Assembly: GCF_965138225.1 (NCBI RefSeq)
Contig: NZ_CBCSAX010000004.1
Strand: one strand, 5' to 3'
Length of the DNA: 64,000 nucleotides
Origin: Helicobacter_D ganmani
Lineage (GTDB): Bacteria; Campylobacterota; Campylobacteria; Campylobacterales; Helicobacteraceae
Shown: positions 1 through 8,932 of the stretch, one piece after another
Layout: every line of letters starts with the position of its first letter
How positions within the stretch are numbered: the first letter of the stretch is position 1
The notes under the pieces: model-generated
Seen by the model: the letters and a program-made list of their open reading frames with translations, nothing else
The model's database searches: none
Told to the model about the DNA's origin: nothing
Position numbers and translations under genes: made by a program

Positions 1-757
1 AAATAAATTCTAGCTTTTCTTGTGCGCTCTGCAAGGATTCTAGCTTTTGTTCTATGGCATAAGGGGAAAGAAAGGAATCTTTTTGATAGGTGAATTTGAA
101 GTCATCTTTGTGGTTTTGCTCATAATGTTCTGTTGTTACTTTGTCCCAACTATGCACACACTCCCCACTCCAAAAGATTCCCTCTTTTACTTGTTTGCAA
201 GGATTCCCCGCATTAATTGTGTTAGAATAAAACTTCTTTGCAGTTACCAAACTCTTTGCCCCTATGACAGAACCCGAAGCAATAAAGCAACCTTTTAAGA
301 ATCCCACTTCTTGCCCCACCCAAATATGGTCGCCTAGATAAATGCTTTTGCTAGGATTAAGGCGTAAATTAGAATCCTTATCATAAATCAAATGAGGGTC
401 AGCCGTCCTAAACCAAATAGAATAAGAAATTAAACTATTGCTACCTACAATAATATTTTTACGCTCTGTTGCTGCAAAGCCCCTCCTTGAAGCGGGGTTA
501 AAGTAATTATTACTCCCTATGAAGCATACACTCTCATGTTGCACATCAATAGAATCCGCAGTCATTGTAGAATCGCCAATAAATACCAAAGCATTCTTAC
601 CTCCAAAATTGATATTCGTATTTTTCAAACAACTTTTTGCACTTAAAAACAAAATATTCCCACTTCCGACAAAGTGAATTTTGGAATTTTGCAAAATGCT
701 TTCTAGTGGCTTAAAATGATAGATTATATTATTTTTTGCGTTTATTGTTTTAAACAT
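1..757 (-). CDS. Partial hexapeptide-repeat acyltransferase-like protein (C-terminus off the left edge)
   Basis: Reading the minus strand from an ATG at 757 gives an uninterrupted frame of about 252 codons that runs off the left edge. The middle has the look of a left-handed beta-helix acyltransferase: alternating short hydrophobic turns, then YLGDHIWVGQEVGFLKG, IASGSVIGAKSLVT and NAGNPCK, as seen at the end of the catalytic helix in WbbJ/CysE-type O-acetyltransferases. The C-terminal part (SYQKDSFLSPYAIEQKLESL) is helical. It starts 2 bases after the stop of the YmdB-like gene, so it is probably cotranscribed and translationally coupled. A role in acetylating a surface glycan is inferred from the fold only. 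The donor and acceptor cannot be read from the sequence. Confidence 0.7.
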   Translation of the reverse strand, partial: MFKTINAKNNIIYHFKPLESILQNSKIHFVGSGNILFLSAKSCLKNTNINFGGKNALVFIGDSTMTADSIDVQHESVCFIGSNNYFNPASRRGFAATERKNIIVGSNSLISYSIWFRTADPHLIYDKDSNLRLNPSKSIYLGDHIWVGQEVGFLKGCFIASGSVIGAKSLVTAKKFYSNTINAGNPCKQVKEGIFWSGECVHSWDKVTTEHYEQNHKDDFKFTYQKDSFLSPYAIEQKLESLQSAQEKLEFI

Positions 758-759
758 TT

Positions 760-1581
760 CTATTCCTTATCCGCGCTCAAGGTCTTTTGTAGTTTTCCAC
801 CATCTACCGCCTTAAGCTTAAAGGCTTGCACACATTGTCCCTGCGCAATCTCACATACAATCATCTGAAAAATACTCGGGATTCCATTCCCCTCTGGCAC
901 ATTTAGACGATTGGGCAAACCACTCAAAAATCTCTCAATCGGTTCTTTTGCGTCCATTCCAATCACGCTTTCTCTTGCACCACACATTCCAACATCACTT
1001 ACGCCAAATGTCCCGCTAAAAATCTCCAAATCATCTGTACCAATATGCGTATGTGTGCCGCAAATCGCGCTAATTTGCCCTTTTAACATCATAAACATTG
1101 CGCGTTTCTCACTTGTTGCTTCTGCGTGAAAATCCAAAAGAATATTAAAAATCCCCTCTTGGTGTAACGATTCCACCGCACCTCTAGCGCAAAGGAATGC
1201 ATTATCACATTGTGGCATACCAAAATGTCCCATTAGATTAAGAATCGCAAAAGATTCATTTCTGATTTTCCCACGATAGATTCCGCTTCCCACCACATCT
1301 TGCGGATAATTATGCGGGCGCAAGACATTAGAATTTTTCAATGCCAAAAGAGGAAAAATATCCTTTTTGTCCCAAATATGATTCCCTCCTGTAAAAACAT
1401 TGACGCCTACTTCTTGAAGCTCCTGCACACAAGAAATGCTAAGTCCAAATCCGTGGCTTGCATTCTCCCCATTTGCCACAACAAAATCTAGTGCAAATTC
1501 CTCTTTTGCTTGAGGCAAATAATGCGCCACTTGCTTCCTGCCAATCTTACCAACAATATCTCCAATCATTCCAAATCGCAT
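760..1581 (-). CDS. ymdB: YmdB-family metallophosphoesterase (TIGR00282 type)
   Basis: A 273-residue protein with the metal-binding blocks of the YmdB family in order: GDIVGKIGR at the N-terminus, VANGENASHG, GGNHIWDKK, LDFHAEATSEKRA and GTHTHIGTDD. Family members are dinuclear-metal phosphodiesterases; B. subtilis YmdB cleaves 2',3'-cyclic nucleotides. The length (about 265-275 aa) is normal and all the metal-ligand motifs look intact. It sits 8 bases downstream of mfd and 2 bases upstream of the acyltransferase-like gene, so it is part of the long minus-strand run. The substrate in this organism is not known. Confidence 0.85.
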   Translation of the reverse strand: MRFGMIGDIVGKIGRKQVAHYLPQAKEEFALDFVVANGENASHGFGLSISCVQELQEVGVNVFTGGNHIWDKKDIFPLLALKNSNVLRPHNYPQDVVGSGIYRGKIRNESFAILNLMGHFGMPQCDNAFLCARGAVESLHQEGIFNILLDFHAEATSEKRAMFMMLKGQISAICGTHTHIGTDDLEIFSGTFGVSDVGMCGARESVIGMDAKEPIERFLSGLPNRLNVPEGNGIPSIFQMIVCEIAQGQCVQAFKLKAVDGGKLQKTLSADKE

Positions 1582-1589
1582 TGTGTTCC

Positions 1590-4500
1590 TTAAGATTCTT
1601 TACTTTTATTCTGTAATTGTTTTAACTTTAAACTTTCTAAATGAGTAAAAACTGCTGTTAATAAATCGTCTTCATCTTTGCTTGCGGCTTTAATCATCAA
1701 TTTCTCACCCTTTAAATCCACAAAAGAAATGTTTTGTTGATAATTCAAAATACTTGAGATTCCACAATTCCGTGCAATAATTTTAATACGAATTAAGTCC
1801 AAAAATTGCCTTGTATAGACATCTAATCTCCCAAATCGCTCCTCAATCTCTCCTTCAATTAAAAACACAGCATTTTCGTCTTCACTCTTAGAAAGCCTCC
1901 GATAAATCTCCAAACGCAACCGCTCCGATTCTATCAATTCGGGATTTAAAAATGCCGTAACGCTAAGTTTCACATCAATGGGGTTTTGTTTTTGTTGCAC
2001 ATCTCCACTTAAAGTAAAAATCGCCTCCTCAAGCAAACGCAAATATAGAGAATAGCCTATATTTTTGATATGTCCGCTTTGTGCTTCGCCCACTAGATTG
2101 CCTCCCCCACGAATCTCCAAATCGTGATAGGCTAATGCCCCTCCACTGCCTAAAAATGAGTTTTTCTCTAATGCCAAAAGACGTTTTTTGGCATCTGCAG
2201 TAATGCTTTCAAAATCCTCTACCAAAAGATAACAAAATCCCTCTTTATTACTTCGCCCTACGCGTCCGCGTAATTGATGCAAATCTGCGATTCCAAAACA
2301 ATCTGCACCATCTACTAAAATCGTATTCGCATTGGGCAGATGAATCCCTGATTCTACAATGCTTGTGCAAAGCAAAAGATGATACGCGCCTTTGGCAAAA
2401 TCTAGCACAATGTCTTCTGCTTGCGAAGAGGGGATTTGCGAATGCAGAATCGCAAGCTTTAATTGCGGCAAAATACTTAAAAGTTCCTCTTTTTTTTGTG
2501 CCATTGTGGCAATATTGTTGTGAATATAAAAGATTTGCCCACCTCTGCGAATCTCACGCAAGATGACTTCTTTTAACAAAACCTCATCATAGGCTTTCAC
2601 AAAAGTGCGTGTAGCCTGCCTCTCACTTGGGGGAGTTTTTAACTCACTCAAACCTTTAATGCGAGAAAGTGCCATATTAAGCGTTCTTGGAATCGGAGTG
2701 GCAGACATAGAAAGCAAATGAATATTTTGGCTTAGTTCTTTAATCTTTTCTTTTTGTTTCACTCCAAATTTATGCTCCTCATCTATGATAATCAAAGCTA
2801 GATTCTTAAACTCTACATTAAAAAGCGTATGTGTGCCAACGACTGCATTTAAATCGCCCTTTTTAAGACTAGCCAAAATATTCTTTTTGTCTTTTGCGCT
2901 AACATAGCGGTCTAGGCGGGCTAATTTCAACCCAAAAGGCGCAAAACGTTCTTGCAGAGTATTGAAATGTTGATATGTCAATAAAGTTGTTGGGGCAATG
3001 ATGGCAGACTGATAACCACTCAAAAATGCTGCAAACATCGCATTCATTGCCACTTCTGTTTTGCCAAATCCCACATCTCCGCTTAGCAATCTATCCATTA
3101 CACGTCCCGAGCTTAAATCCTTAAAAATCTCTGTAATTGCTTGCGTTTGGTCTTCTGTATAATGGAATCCGCTTTGATTTTGGAAAATTAAAATTTCCTC
3201 CTTTGCTGTATCAAAAACCACGCCATCAAGCAATTCGCGTTTTGCTGCTAGTGCGATGATTGCATTTGCGATGATAAAAAGTTTTTCTCTGACTTTTTCT
3301 TTGAGTTTTGCGAAAGAGCCTTTCCCTAAGCGGTCTAACAATGGAATCCCTCCACTATCTGCCACATAGCGGTCAATTCTTTCTAAATTTTCAACAGGCA
3401 AAAGTAGTTTGTCTTCACCTAAATAGCGCAACTCAATGAAATCACGCGTCGCTCCAAAGATATTTGCCTGCACGATTCCATTAAAAATTGCCACCCCATA
3501 ATCGCAATGCACAACATAATCACCAATATTTAACTCATCTAAAAAGATTTTAGCCTTAAGGTGTTTTTTTTGTTTCTGAGGAGAATTAAGAGATAAAATA
3601 AGCTCATCTTTTCCCAAAATATTGACTGAAATATCCAAATTTAACAGAATCTTAAAATGTGTGTCTGCCAATGTAATTCCTGCTTGACGCACTTGAGATT
3701 CCGTCTTTGCAATAATAGTAATTTGTTTATTTTTGTGAAACTCCAAAAAGTTTTTTAAAGTATTGAAATGATAATCAAAATCCTGATATTCTTCACTTTT
3801 TGGGATTTCTTTGCTCTTTAAGATTCTTTGCACACTTTGTTCATTGTATTCTTGAAATTCTAAAATTTCTTTCGCAAATTCCTTAACATTTGGCAATACA
3901 ATAAATGGGTAAGTTTGCAAAAAATCTTGCGCAGCGTTAATTTTATCCAAATACCAAAACCCAAAACTAGCTAAACTGCTACTTTTTTCAATATCCAAAA
4001 AAGAAGTTTGTTGTTCTAAGATGATATTTTGTAAAATTGTATGAGATTCGGCATTGAGGTTAAAAAATGCGGGTGGAATCGCGAGTGTTTCTAATTCTTC
4101 TTTGGAACAAAGTTGGCTTTGAACATCAAATGTGCGAATACTCTCTATCTCATCGCCAAAAAGTATTATGCGACAAGGTTGTGAGCTAAATACATCAATA
4201 ATCTCTCCTCTAATAGAGACTTCACCACTAAGCTCTACCAAATCCACAAACTCATAGCCTAAGTAAAATAAAGTTTCTTTGAAATCCTTTAAAGAAAGAG
4301 TAGAACCGACTTTTAATTCAATGCTTTGGAGGGATTCCGCATTGGGTAACGGATACAATAAAGTAGAAAGAGGGCTAAAGAGAATCTTTGGGCTTTTGCA
4401 AGAATAAAACTCTCTTAACACAACAAAGATTTCACTTAACTCTTCTTGGAAACTGCGCAAATCTTCACCAAATTTAGCGCGAAAATCCGGTAACACAAAA

Positions 4501-4652
4501 GTGTTAATTCCTAAAAATCGTGCGACATCGCTAGCATTTAGCGCACTTTGCCTCTCTTCACTTATGATAATTAAACCATTTTTAAAATGGGAATCAAATT
4601 CTTTCTTAAAACCTTTCAGATACGCATAAACACTACTTTGACTCACCGCCAT
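1590..4652 (-). CDS. mfd: Transcription-repair coupling factor Mfd
   Basis: A 1020-residue SF2 translocase that removes stalled RNA polymerase at lesions and recruits UvrA. Visible parts in order are the UvrB-like N-terminal domain, the RNA-polymerase-interacting CarD-like domain (IGDYVVHCDYGVAIFNGI, ELRYLGEDKLLLPVENLERI), Walker A (LLSGDVGFGKTEVA), DEEH box (LIIIDEEHKFGVKQKEK), motif III SATPIPRTL and motif VI QLRGRVGRSNKEGF, then the C-terminal TRCF domain. It is shorter than E. coli Mfd (1148 aa), as is usual in this phylum. Its first 20 bases overlap the end of ccmA, the same mfd-ccmA order as in H. pylori. Confidence 0.97.
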   Translation of the reverse strand: MAVSQSSVYAYLKGFKKEFDSHFKNGLIIISEERQSALNASDVARFLGINTFVLPDFRAKFGEDLRSFQEELSEIFVVLREFYSCKSPKILFSPLSTLLYPLPNAESLQSIELKVGSTLSLKDFKETLFYLGYEFVDLVELSGEVSIRGEIIDVFSSQPCRIILFGDEIESIRTFDVQSQLCSKEELETLAIPPAFFNLNAESHTILQNIILEQQTSFLDIEKSSSLASFGFWYLDKINAAQDFLQTYPFIVLPNVKEFAKEILEFQEYNEQSVQRILKSKEIPKSEEYQDFDYHFNTLKNFLEFHKNKQITIIAKTESQVRQAGITLADTHFKILLNLDISVNILGKDELILSLNSPQKQKKHLKAKIFLDELNIGDYVVHCDYGVAIFNGIVQANIFGATRDFIELRYLGEDKLLLPVENLERIDRYVADSGGIPLLDRLGKGSFAKLKEKVREKLFIIANAIIALAAKRELLDGVVFDTAKEEILIFQNQSGFHYTEDQTQAITEIFKDLSSGRVMDRLLSGDVGFGKTEVAMNAMFAAFLSGYQSAIIAPTTLLTYQHFNTLQERFAPFGLKLARLDRYVSAKDKKNILASLKKGDLNAVVGTHTLFNVEFKNLALIIIDEEHKFGVKQKEKIKELSQNIHLLSMSATPIPRTLNMALSRIKGLSELKTPPSERQATRTFVKAYDEVLLKEVILREIRRGGQIFYIHNNIATMAQKKEELLSILPQLKLAILHSQIPSSQAEDIVLDFAKGAYHLLLCTSIVESGIHLPNANTILVDGADCFGIADLHQLRGRVGRSNKEGFCYLLVEDFESITADAKKRLLALEKNSFLGSGGALAYHDLEIRGGGNLVGEAQSGHIKNIGYSLYLRLLEEAIFTLSGDVQQKQNPIDVKLSVTAFLNPELIESERLRLEIYRRLSKSEDENAVFLIEGEIEERFGRLDVYTRQFLDLIRIKIIARNCGISSILNYQQNISFVDLKGEKLMIKAASKDEDDLLTAVFTHLESLKLKQLQNKSKES

Positions 4653-5097
4653 CCTCTGATTTTTTTAGACTAAAGGGAGCCACTTTTGATTTATCTAAAC
4701 CCATTTTATTGATTTTATCAAACCCATTGGTGCATTCATTGTTTTTATACACAACGCTTTGTCCAACAAATTCACCTGTTTTTTCAATAATCAATTCTTT
4801 AGCGGTAATACTACCATCAATTCTGCCTTGTGGTAAAATCTCTACAATATTGCATTCGCAATTTCCCATTAATTTTCCACTCACCACCAAATGTTCGGAA
4901 TTAATACTACCATTGACGCTACCATTTTTACCAATTGCAACATTTGTTTTAGCGATAATGTTACCTTCTAAAGTCCCATCAACATGTAAATTACACTCAC
5001 TAATCACATCACCTTTTATTTTTGTTCCTTGTGCGATAATGCTGGTGTTGCCTGAATTTCCACTAATTTGTTTATCATTGTTAGCAAAGATTGCCAT
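4633..5097 (-). CDS. ccmA: Bactofilin CcmA (cell-shape cytoskeletal protein)
   Basis: A 154-residue protein built around the bactofilin beta-helix: TSIIAQGTKIKGDVISECNL, LHVDGTLEGNIIAK, VAIGKNGSVNGSI, LVVSGKLMGNCEC, VEILPQGRIDGSI, LIIEKTGEFVG. In Helicobacter, CcmA forms filaments that help set helical shape together with M23 and M99/M14 peptidases. An AAGGAG sits 11 bases before the ATG and supports the start MAIFANND. The start lies 82 bases inside the upstream csd1-like gene in another frame, and the end overlaps mfd by 20 bases, so the trio is tightly coupled. The C-terminal tail (about residues 115-154) is charged and probably disordered. Confidence 0.93.
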   Translation of the reverse strand: MAIFANNDKQISGNSGNTSIIAQGTKIKGDVISECNLHVDGTLEGNIIAKTNVAIGKNGSVNGSINSEHLVVSGKLMGNCECNIVEILPQGRIDGSITAKELIIEKTGEFVGQSVVYKNNECTNGFDKINKMGLDKSKVAPFSLKKSEDGGESK

Positions 5098-5951
5098 TTT
5101 ATGTTTTTCTCCTTTTCAAAAATTTGCGTATAATCCCGCATCGTCCATTCTATAAATGGGCGCGGATTAAGGTCGCGACTTAAATAGCGAATTTCATAGT
5201 GCAAATGCGGTCCGGTGCTTCTACCACTATTCCCAGAATATGCGATGAGTTGCCCGCGTTGCACAAAATCTCCCTTATTCACAACAATTTTGCTCAAATG
5301 AGCATAAAATGTTTTGAATCCAAAAGAATGTTCTAATTTTACCATAATTCCATAACCACCATTATAACCATTATTGGTAAAATCTGCCACACCATCTGCG
5401 GGCGCATAAATTGGTGTCCCAACGGGAATTCCAAAGTCAATACCATTATGAGGTTGGGTGCGCTGTAAGACAGGATTCACGCGTGCTCCCCATTCAGAAG
5501 TGATACGATAACTTCCACGTAGAGGAACACCATTAGGGATTAATTGCATTACAAATGCCTTTTGTGCGCCTGTTATTCTTGCTAAATCCACGCGTTCAAT
5601 CAAACTTAAATCTTGTGGTGCTTCAATAATCTGGTCGCTTAAGCCTACGATTCCTTCTAAATCCTCAATTCTATCAGAAACTTTTACTAATTCTTCTGTT
5701 TTTTCATCTACCAAAGCGCGTAATTGCTCATTTTTTTCGTTGATTTTCAAATATTCTTGCTGCATTAAATCACGTTTTATTTCAATCTGTTCCACTTCTT
5801 TTAAAAGCAGGCGAATAGAGATAAAACTAAAGAAAAATATCACAACAACAAGCAAGATGATATACAACATAATTTGCTTCATATATTGGTGAATATTATA
5901 TTGTTTAGAACCATTTACATCGGTAATAGTAACAACAAAGCGATTCTTCAC
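5016..5951 (-). CDS. csd1: M23 family metallopeptidase, Csd1-like
   Basis: A 311-residue membrane-anchored peptidoglycan endopeptidase. There is one membrane segment near residues 26-48 (IMLYIILLVVVIFFFSFISI), then a coiled coil to about residue 105, then a LytM domain with the zinc motifs HNGIDFGIPVGTPIYA (HxxxD) and GPHLHYEIRY (HxH). All ligands are present, so it is probably active on peptide cross-bridges. It lies directly between folC and ccmA, the position held in H. pylori by the csd2-csd1 pair; only one such gene is present here. The final 82 bases also encode the start of CcmA. Confidence 0.9.
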   Translation of the reverse strand: MKNRFVVTITDVNGSKQYNIHQYMKQIMLYIILLVVVIFFFSFISIRLLLKEVEQIEIKRDLMQQEYLKINEKNEQLRALVDEKTEELVKVSDRIEDLEGIVGLSDQIIEAPQDLSLIERVDLARITGAQKAFVMQLIPNGVPLRGSYRITSEWGARVNPVLQRTQPHNGIDFGIPVGTPIYAPADGVADFTNNGYNGGYGIMVKLEHSFGFKTFYAHLSKIVVNKGDFVQRGQLIAYSGNSGRSTGPHLHYEIRYLSRDLNPRPFIEWTMRDYTQIFEKEKNIKWQSLLTMINKLVEIQATPALSHKEQK

Positions 5952-5959
5952 ATTTCCCC

Positions 5960-7207
5960 CTATCTTTTTGTTTTTGAAAAATGTGTCAAAAACTCTGCGA
6001 CAACACTAAATGAACCGCATACTAAATAATTTTCTTCTGGATTAAGATTCATCATTTTAAAATCTTTAAATTCTATCTTTAATTCTTGTAAAATCTTTTC
6101 TAATTGAGCCTTTGCAATCATTCGCATATTGGCAATTTCTAATATCTCTACACGTTTAATTATCGGTGCTAACGCACTCAAAACTGCGCGAGGATTTTTA
6201 TCAAAGTATGAATTATAAATTAAAACACATTTATTTTGGCTAAAATAATGATTTTTAAATTGCTTTACTAACGCTTGTGCCGCATTGACATTATGTGCAA
6301 CATCTAAATAAAGATTGGGTGCAAGCCTTTGCAAACGCCCTTGCAAATCCAATGAAGGCAGAATCTTTAAGCACTCTAGCGAAAAATTTGCTAAAACATT
6401 TTGTGAAAATTCTTGCTTTTGTTCTAAGATTTCTTTCAAAGCCAATAAGCCATAATAAGCCAAAGTCAAATTTTGTGCTTGATAATAGGGGTAATCTTTC
6501 CTTGCAATCCATTGAGAAATCTCATCAGGAATTTCTTTAAGGATTTCTAATTTTGCATTTTTTTCTTTGGCGATTTCTTGTGCAATGCTTATAATTTCCT
6601 CTGCATTTTCGCTTTGGAATCCCAAAATTGCTCTTTTGGACATTGCTTTTAATTTGGTGGTTGCGATTTTTTCTAAAGTATCCCCCAAAAACTCTTGATG
6701 GTCTAAACCAATGCTCGTAAAAAGCGATAATTCTGCTTGCGCACAAGTTGTTGTGGAATCAAATTCACCTCCAAGCCCTGCTTCAAGCACCAAAATATCA
6801 CAATTTTTGAAAACCTCCAAAGCCAAGAAAGTTAAAACTTCAAAATAGCTTGCTTTTTCTAATTGCAATTCTGCGGTGGAATCCAATGCCAAAAATGCTT
6901 CATTCAAAACCTCTCTTGAAAGATTTGCCCCATTTTTCCAAAATCTCTCCTCAAGAGACAACAAATGCGGGGAACTAAAATGCCCGACATTAAATCCAAT
7001 TTTATGCAATATTAAACTCAAAAACCTTCCTGTGCTCCCCTTGCCATTTGTGCCAATTACTTGAATAATTGTTTGTGTAGGCAAAGACACAATGTTTAAT
7101 TGTTGTAAAATTTTGGGAGCGCGTGCGGGGTCAAAAGGAGCATATTCTAATCCCTTTTCATCTAAAAATCTTTCTAATTGCGTCTCATTGTGTGCGTTAA
7201 GATTCAT
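5960..7207 (-). CDS. folC: Bifunctional folylpolyglutamate / dihydrofolate synthase
   Basis: A 415-residue Mur-ligase-family enzyme that adds glutamate to (dihydro)folates. The P-loop is VIGTNGKGSTGRFLSL, followed by the family's FSSPHLLSLEERFWKNG, the Mg/ATP region LEAGLGGEFDSTT and TSIGLDHQEFLGD, and the C-domain LDVAHNVNAAQALV. Length is normal. Its last base is 8 bases before csd1, and its start overlaps the GGDEF-like gene by 11 bases, suggesting coupled translation. The gene order folC next to csd1/ccmA is shared with H. pylori and C. jejuni. Confidence 0.95.
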   Translation of the reverse strand: MNLNAHNETQLERFLDEKGLEYAPFDPARAPKILQQLNIVSLPTQTIIQVIGTNGKGSTGRFLSLILHKIGFNVGHFSSPHLLSLEERFWKNGANLSREVLNEAFLALDSTAELQLEKASYFEVLTFLALEVFKNCDILVLEAGLGGEFDSTTTCAQAELSLFTSIGLDHQEFLGDTLEKIATTKLKAMSKRAILGFQSENAEEIISIAQEIAKEKNAKLEILKEIPDEISQWIARKDYPYYQAQNLTLAYYGLLALKEILEQKQEFSQNVLANFSLECLKILPSLDLQGRLQRLAPNLYLDVAHNVNAAQALVKQFKNHYFSQNKCVLIYNSYFDKNPRAVLSALAPIIKRVEILEIANMRMIAKAQLEKILQELKIEFKDFKMMNLNPEENYLVCGSFSVVAEFLTHFSKTKR

Positions 7208-8423
7208 AATTAATAATTCCTTTTGAGTCTTTGTGTTTGCTAAATTCCTCCAAACTTACTTTTAACATATTTTCTAAACTTTCAGATTCTACCCTGTGCG
7301 AGACTTGTGCGCTTAGAGAAATATTAATGCGCGTTTGCTGAAACATAAAAATACTTTGGCTCACTATGGAATCTAAATTGCGGATAAATTCTATTGCCTC
7401 CTCTTTGGAACGTTCTAGCAAACAAGCCAAAAACTCTTCCTCACCATAATATGCTATCAAATCACTTTCATTGCTGTATCGTTTGAGCAATCTCCCCAAA
7501 GTTGCCATAACGCGTTTGGCGGCTTCTAATCCGAAATGTTCCTTAACCTTTTCATAAGCTGCAATCCCAAAAACAATCACAGAATAATTTTTTTGATTGT
7601 TTTGAAATTGCGATTCCGCAAAATCCAATACTTCTTGCATTCCCTCTTTGCTTACAAGTGTTGTCATTGAATCAATCGGCAAAGAATAAATGTCATTATA
7701 TTTCAAAGGAACGGATTTGTGCTTTGGCTGATATGTAGAAGTTGTGGTTTGATGATGTTTTGGTGATTTTTTTGCAACTTGATTTTGCTCTAACTTGGAA
7801 AATTGTTCTTTTAAAATTTTTTCTAATTTATGCAAGAGCTTTATCTTGGTTTCTTTATTTGTATTCTTTTTCAAACATTTGCGCGCTTCCTCTTGCCAAT
7901 GACAAAACGAAGAATTTTGAATCTTAAACCCACTCAAAACTTCTAAACCTTTAGCCAAATCTATGAAATCCAATTCTACGATTCCTTTCATCTGTTCCGC
8001 CCAACGCTCACGCCATATTTGCATAGATTGTGCATTGAGTTTATCAATTTCCAATAATTGTCCTTTGGCAAGCATACTAATTTCCTTATGTGGATGCGTC
8101 GTGAGCGAACGCAAAAGCAACTTTAGAATCTCTAATTGAGTATAAAAATTTCTCTTATAAAAAAACAGATGATGGATAGATTGCACCAAAGAAGTAATTA
8201 ATTCATTTTTATTTTTAAATTTCCGATTAAATAAACTCTCTCTTACTTCCTTATCTAACATTTCAAGGATTTTTTCTGTGCTAAAGTCTATTTCTCCTAC
8301 ATTGCTGCCTAATTTTTTTGCTTGAGCATAAAAGGCTTCTGCATAAAATTCTGGTGTAGGCTCTTTGCCCTCTTTCAACAATGCTTTCAATGCTTCTCTA
8401 GCAATTATTTGAGCATTTTGCAT
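7197..8423 (-). CDS. Degenerate GGDEF-domain protein
   Basis: A 408-residue cytoplasmic protein. Residues 1-210 are helical and unrecognised; residues 211-240 are a Lys/His/Thr-rich linker; residues 245-400 resemble a diguanylate cyclase domain (SVIVFGIAAYEKVKEHFG, RVMATLGRLLKRY, DLIAYYGEEEFLACL). The signature is GEEEF (327-331) instead of GG(D/E)EF and the preceding Arg-Tyr is Tyr-Tyr, so cyclase activity is doubtful; a regulatory or binding role is more likely. It sits between lptE (1-base overlap) and folC (11-base overlap), as does a hypothetical gene in C. jejuni. No membrane segment is visible. Confidence 0.7.
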   Translation of the reverse strand: MQNAQIIAREALKALLKEGKEPTPEFYAEAFYAQAKKLGSNVGEIDFSTEKILEMLDKEVRESLFNRKFKNKNELITSLVQSIHHLFFYKRNFYTQLEILKLLLRSLTTHPHKEISMLAKGQLLEIDKLNAQSMQIWRERWAEQMKGIVELDFIDLAKGLEVLSGFKIQNSSFCHWQEEARKCLKKNTNKETKIKLLHKLEKILKEQFSKLEQNQVAKKSPKHHQTTTSTYQPKHKSVPLKYNDIYSLPIDSMTTLVSKEGMQEVLDFAESQFQNNQKNYSVIVFGIAAYEKVKEHFGLEAAKRVMATLGRLLKRYSNESDLIAYYGEEEFLACLLERSKEEAIEFIRNLDSIVSQSIFMFQQTRINISLSAQVSHRVESESLENMLKVSLEEFSKHKDSKGIINYES

Positions 8424-8932
8424 TATTGCACTTCAATTCCCACTTGAGAAACAAAACCATCAATTGCTTGCAAGAGTGCTTGATTGATTGCCTCAAGACG
8501 AATAGAATCTGTAATCACGGAAGTATCGTTCAGTGAAAAATTGTAATAACCCTTTTTTGAAAATTGACGCGTTGCTTGTGTTAAGGTATTGGTATATTTA
8601 AATTCCACCGTTACTTCGCAGCGATAAAAAGTAGAAAATCCCGTGCGATTTTCCGCAAGAGAACTAAACGCCACTCTTTGCAGCTGCACCTCAATGATAG
8701 CGGTAGAATCCTCCTTATTGGATACATTTGCGTGCAAACGTTCAAAAATTGCCTTTGAGATTTCATCTTTTAAGGCTACACTATTTTGTGGGTCGCGCGC
8801 ATTGATTTTGACTTCTACATAAACTTTATCTCCCACTGCCTTTTGAGCCTTATGTGCAATGGGCTGATAACCGCACGCACTAAATAGTAGCAAAAATCCG
8901 ATAAAAAAAGTAATTTTAAAGATTCCAAACAT
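8423..8932 (-). CDS. lptE: LPS-assembly lipoprotein LptE
   Basis: A 169-residue lipoprotein with signal sequence FKITFFIGFLLLFSACGYQP, where Cys20 follows a good lipobox (FSAC). The mature part has the small alpha/beta look of LptE (KVYVEVKINARDPQNSVALK, YRCEVTVEFKYTN). LptE plugs the LptD barrel and helps place lipopolysaccharide in the outer leaflet. Placement directly after leuS matches other Campylobacterota. It overlaps leuS and the GGDEF-like gene by one base each. Similarity across this family is low, so the name rests on lipobox, size and context together. Confidence 0.78.
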   Translation of the reverse strand: MFGIFKITFFIGFLLLFSACGYQPIAHKAQKAVGDKVYVEVKINARDPQNSVALKDEISKAIFERLHANVSNKEDSTAIIEVQLQRVAFSSLAENRTGFSTFYRCEVTVEFKYTNTLTQATRQFSKKGYYNFSLNDTSVITDSIRLEAINQALLQAIDGFVSQVGIEVQ

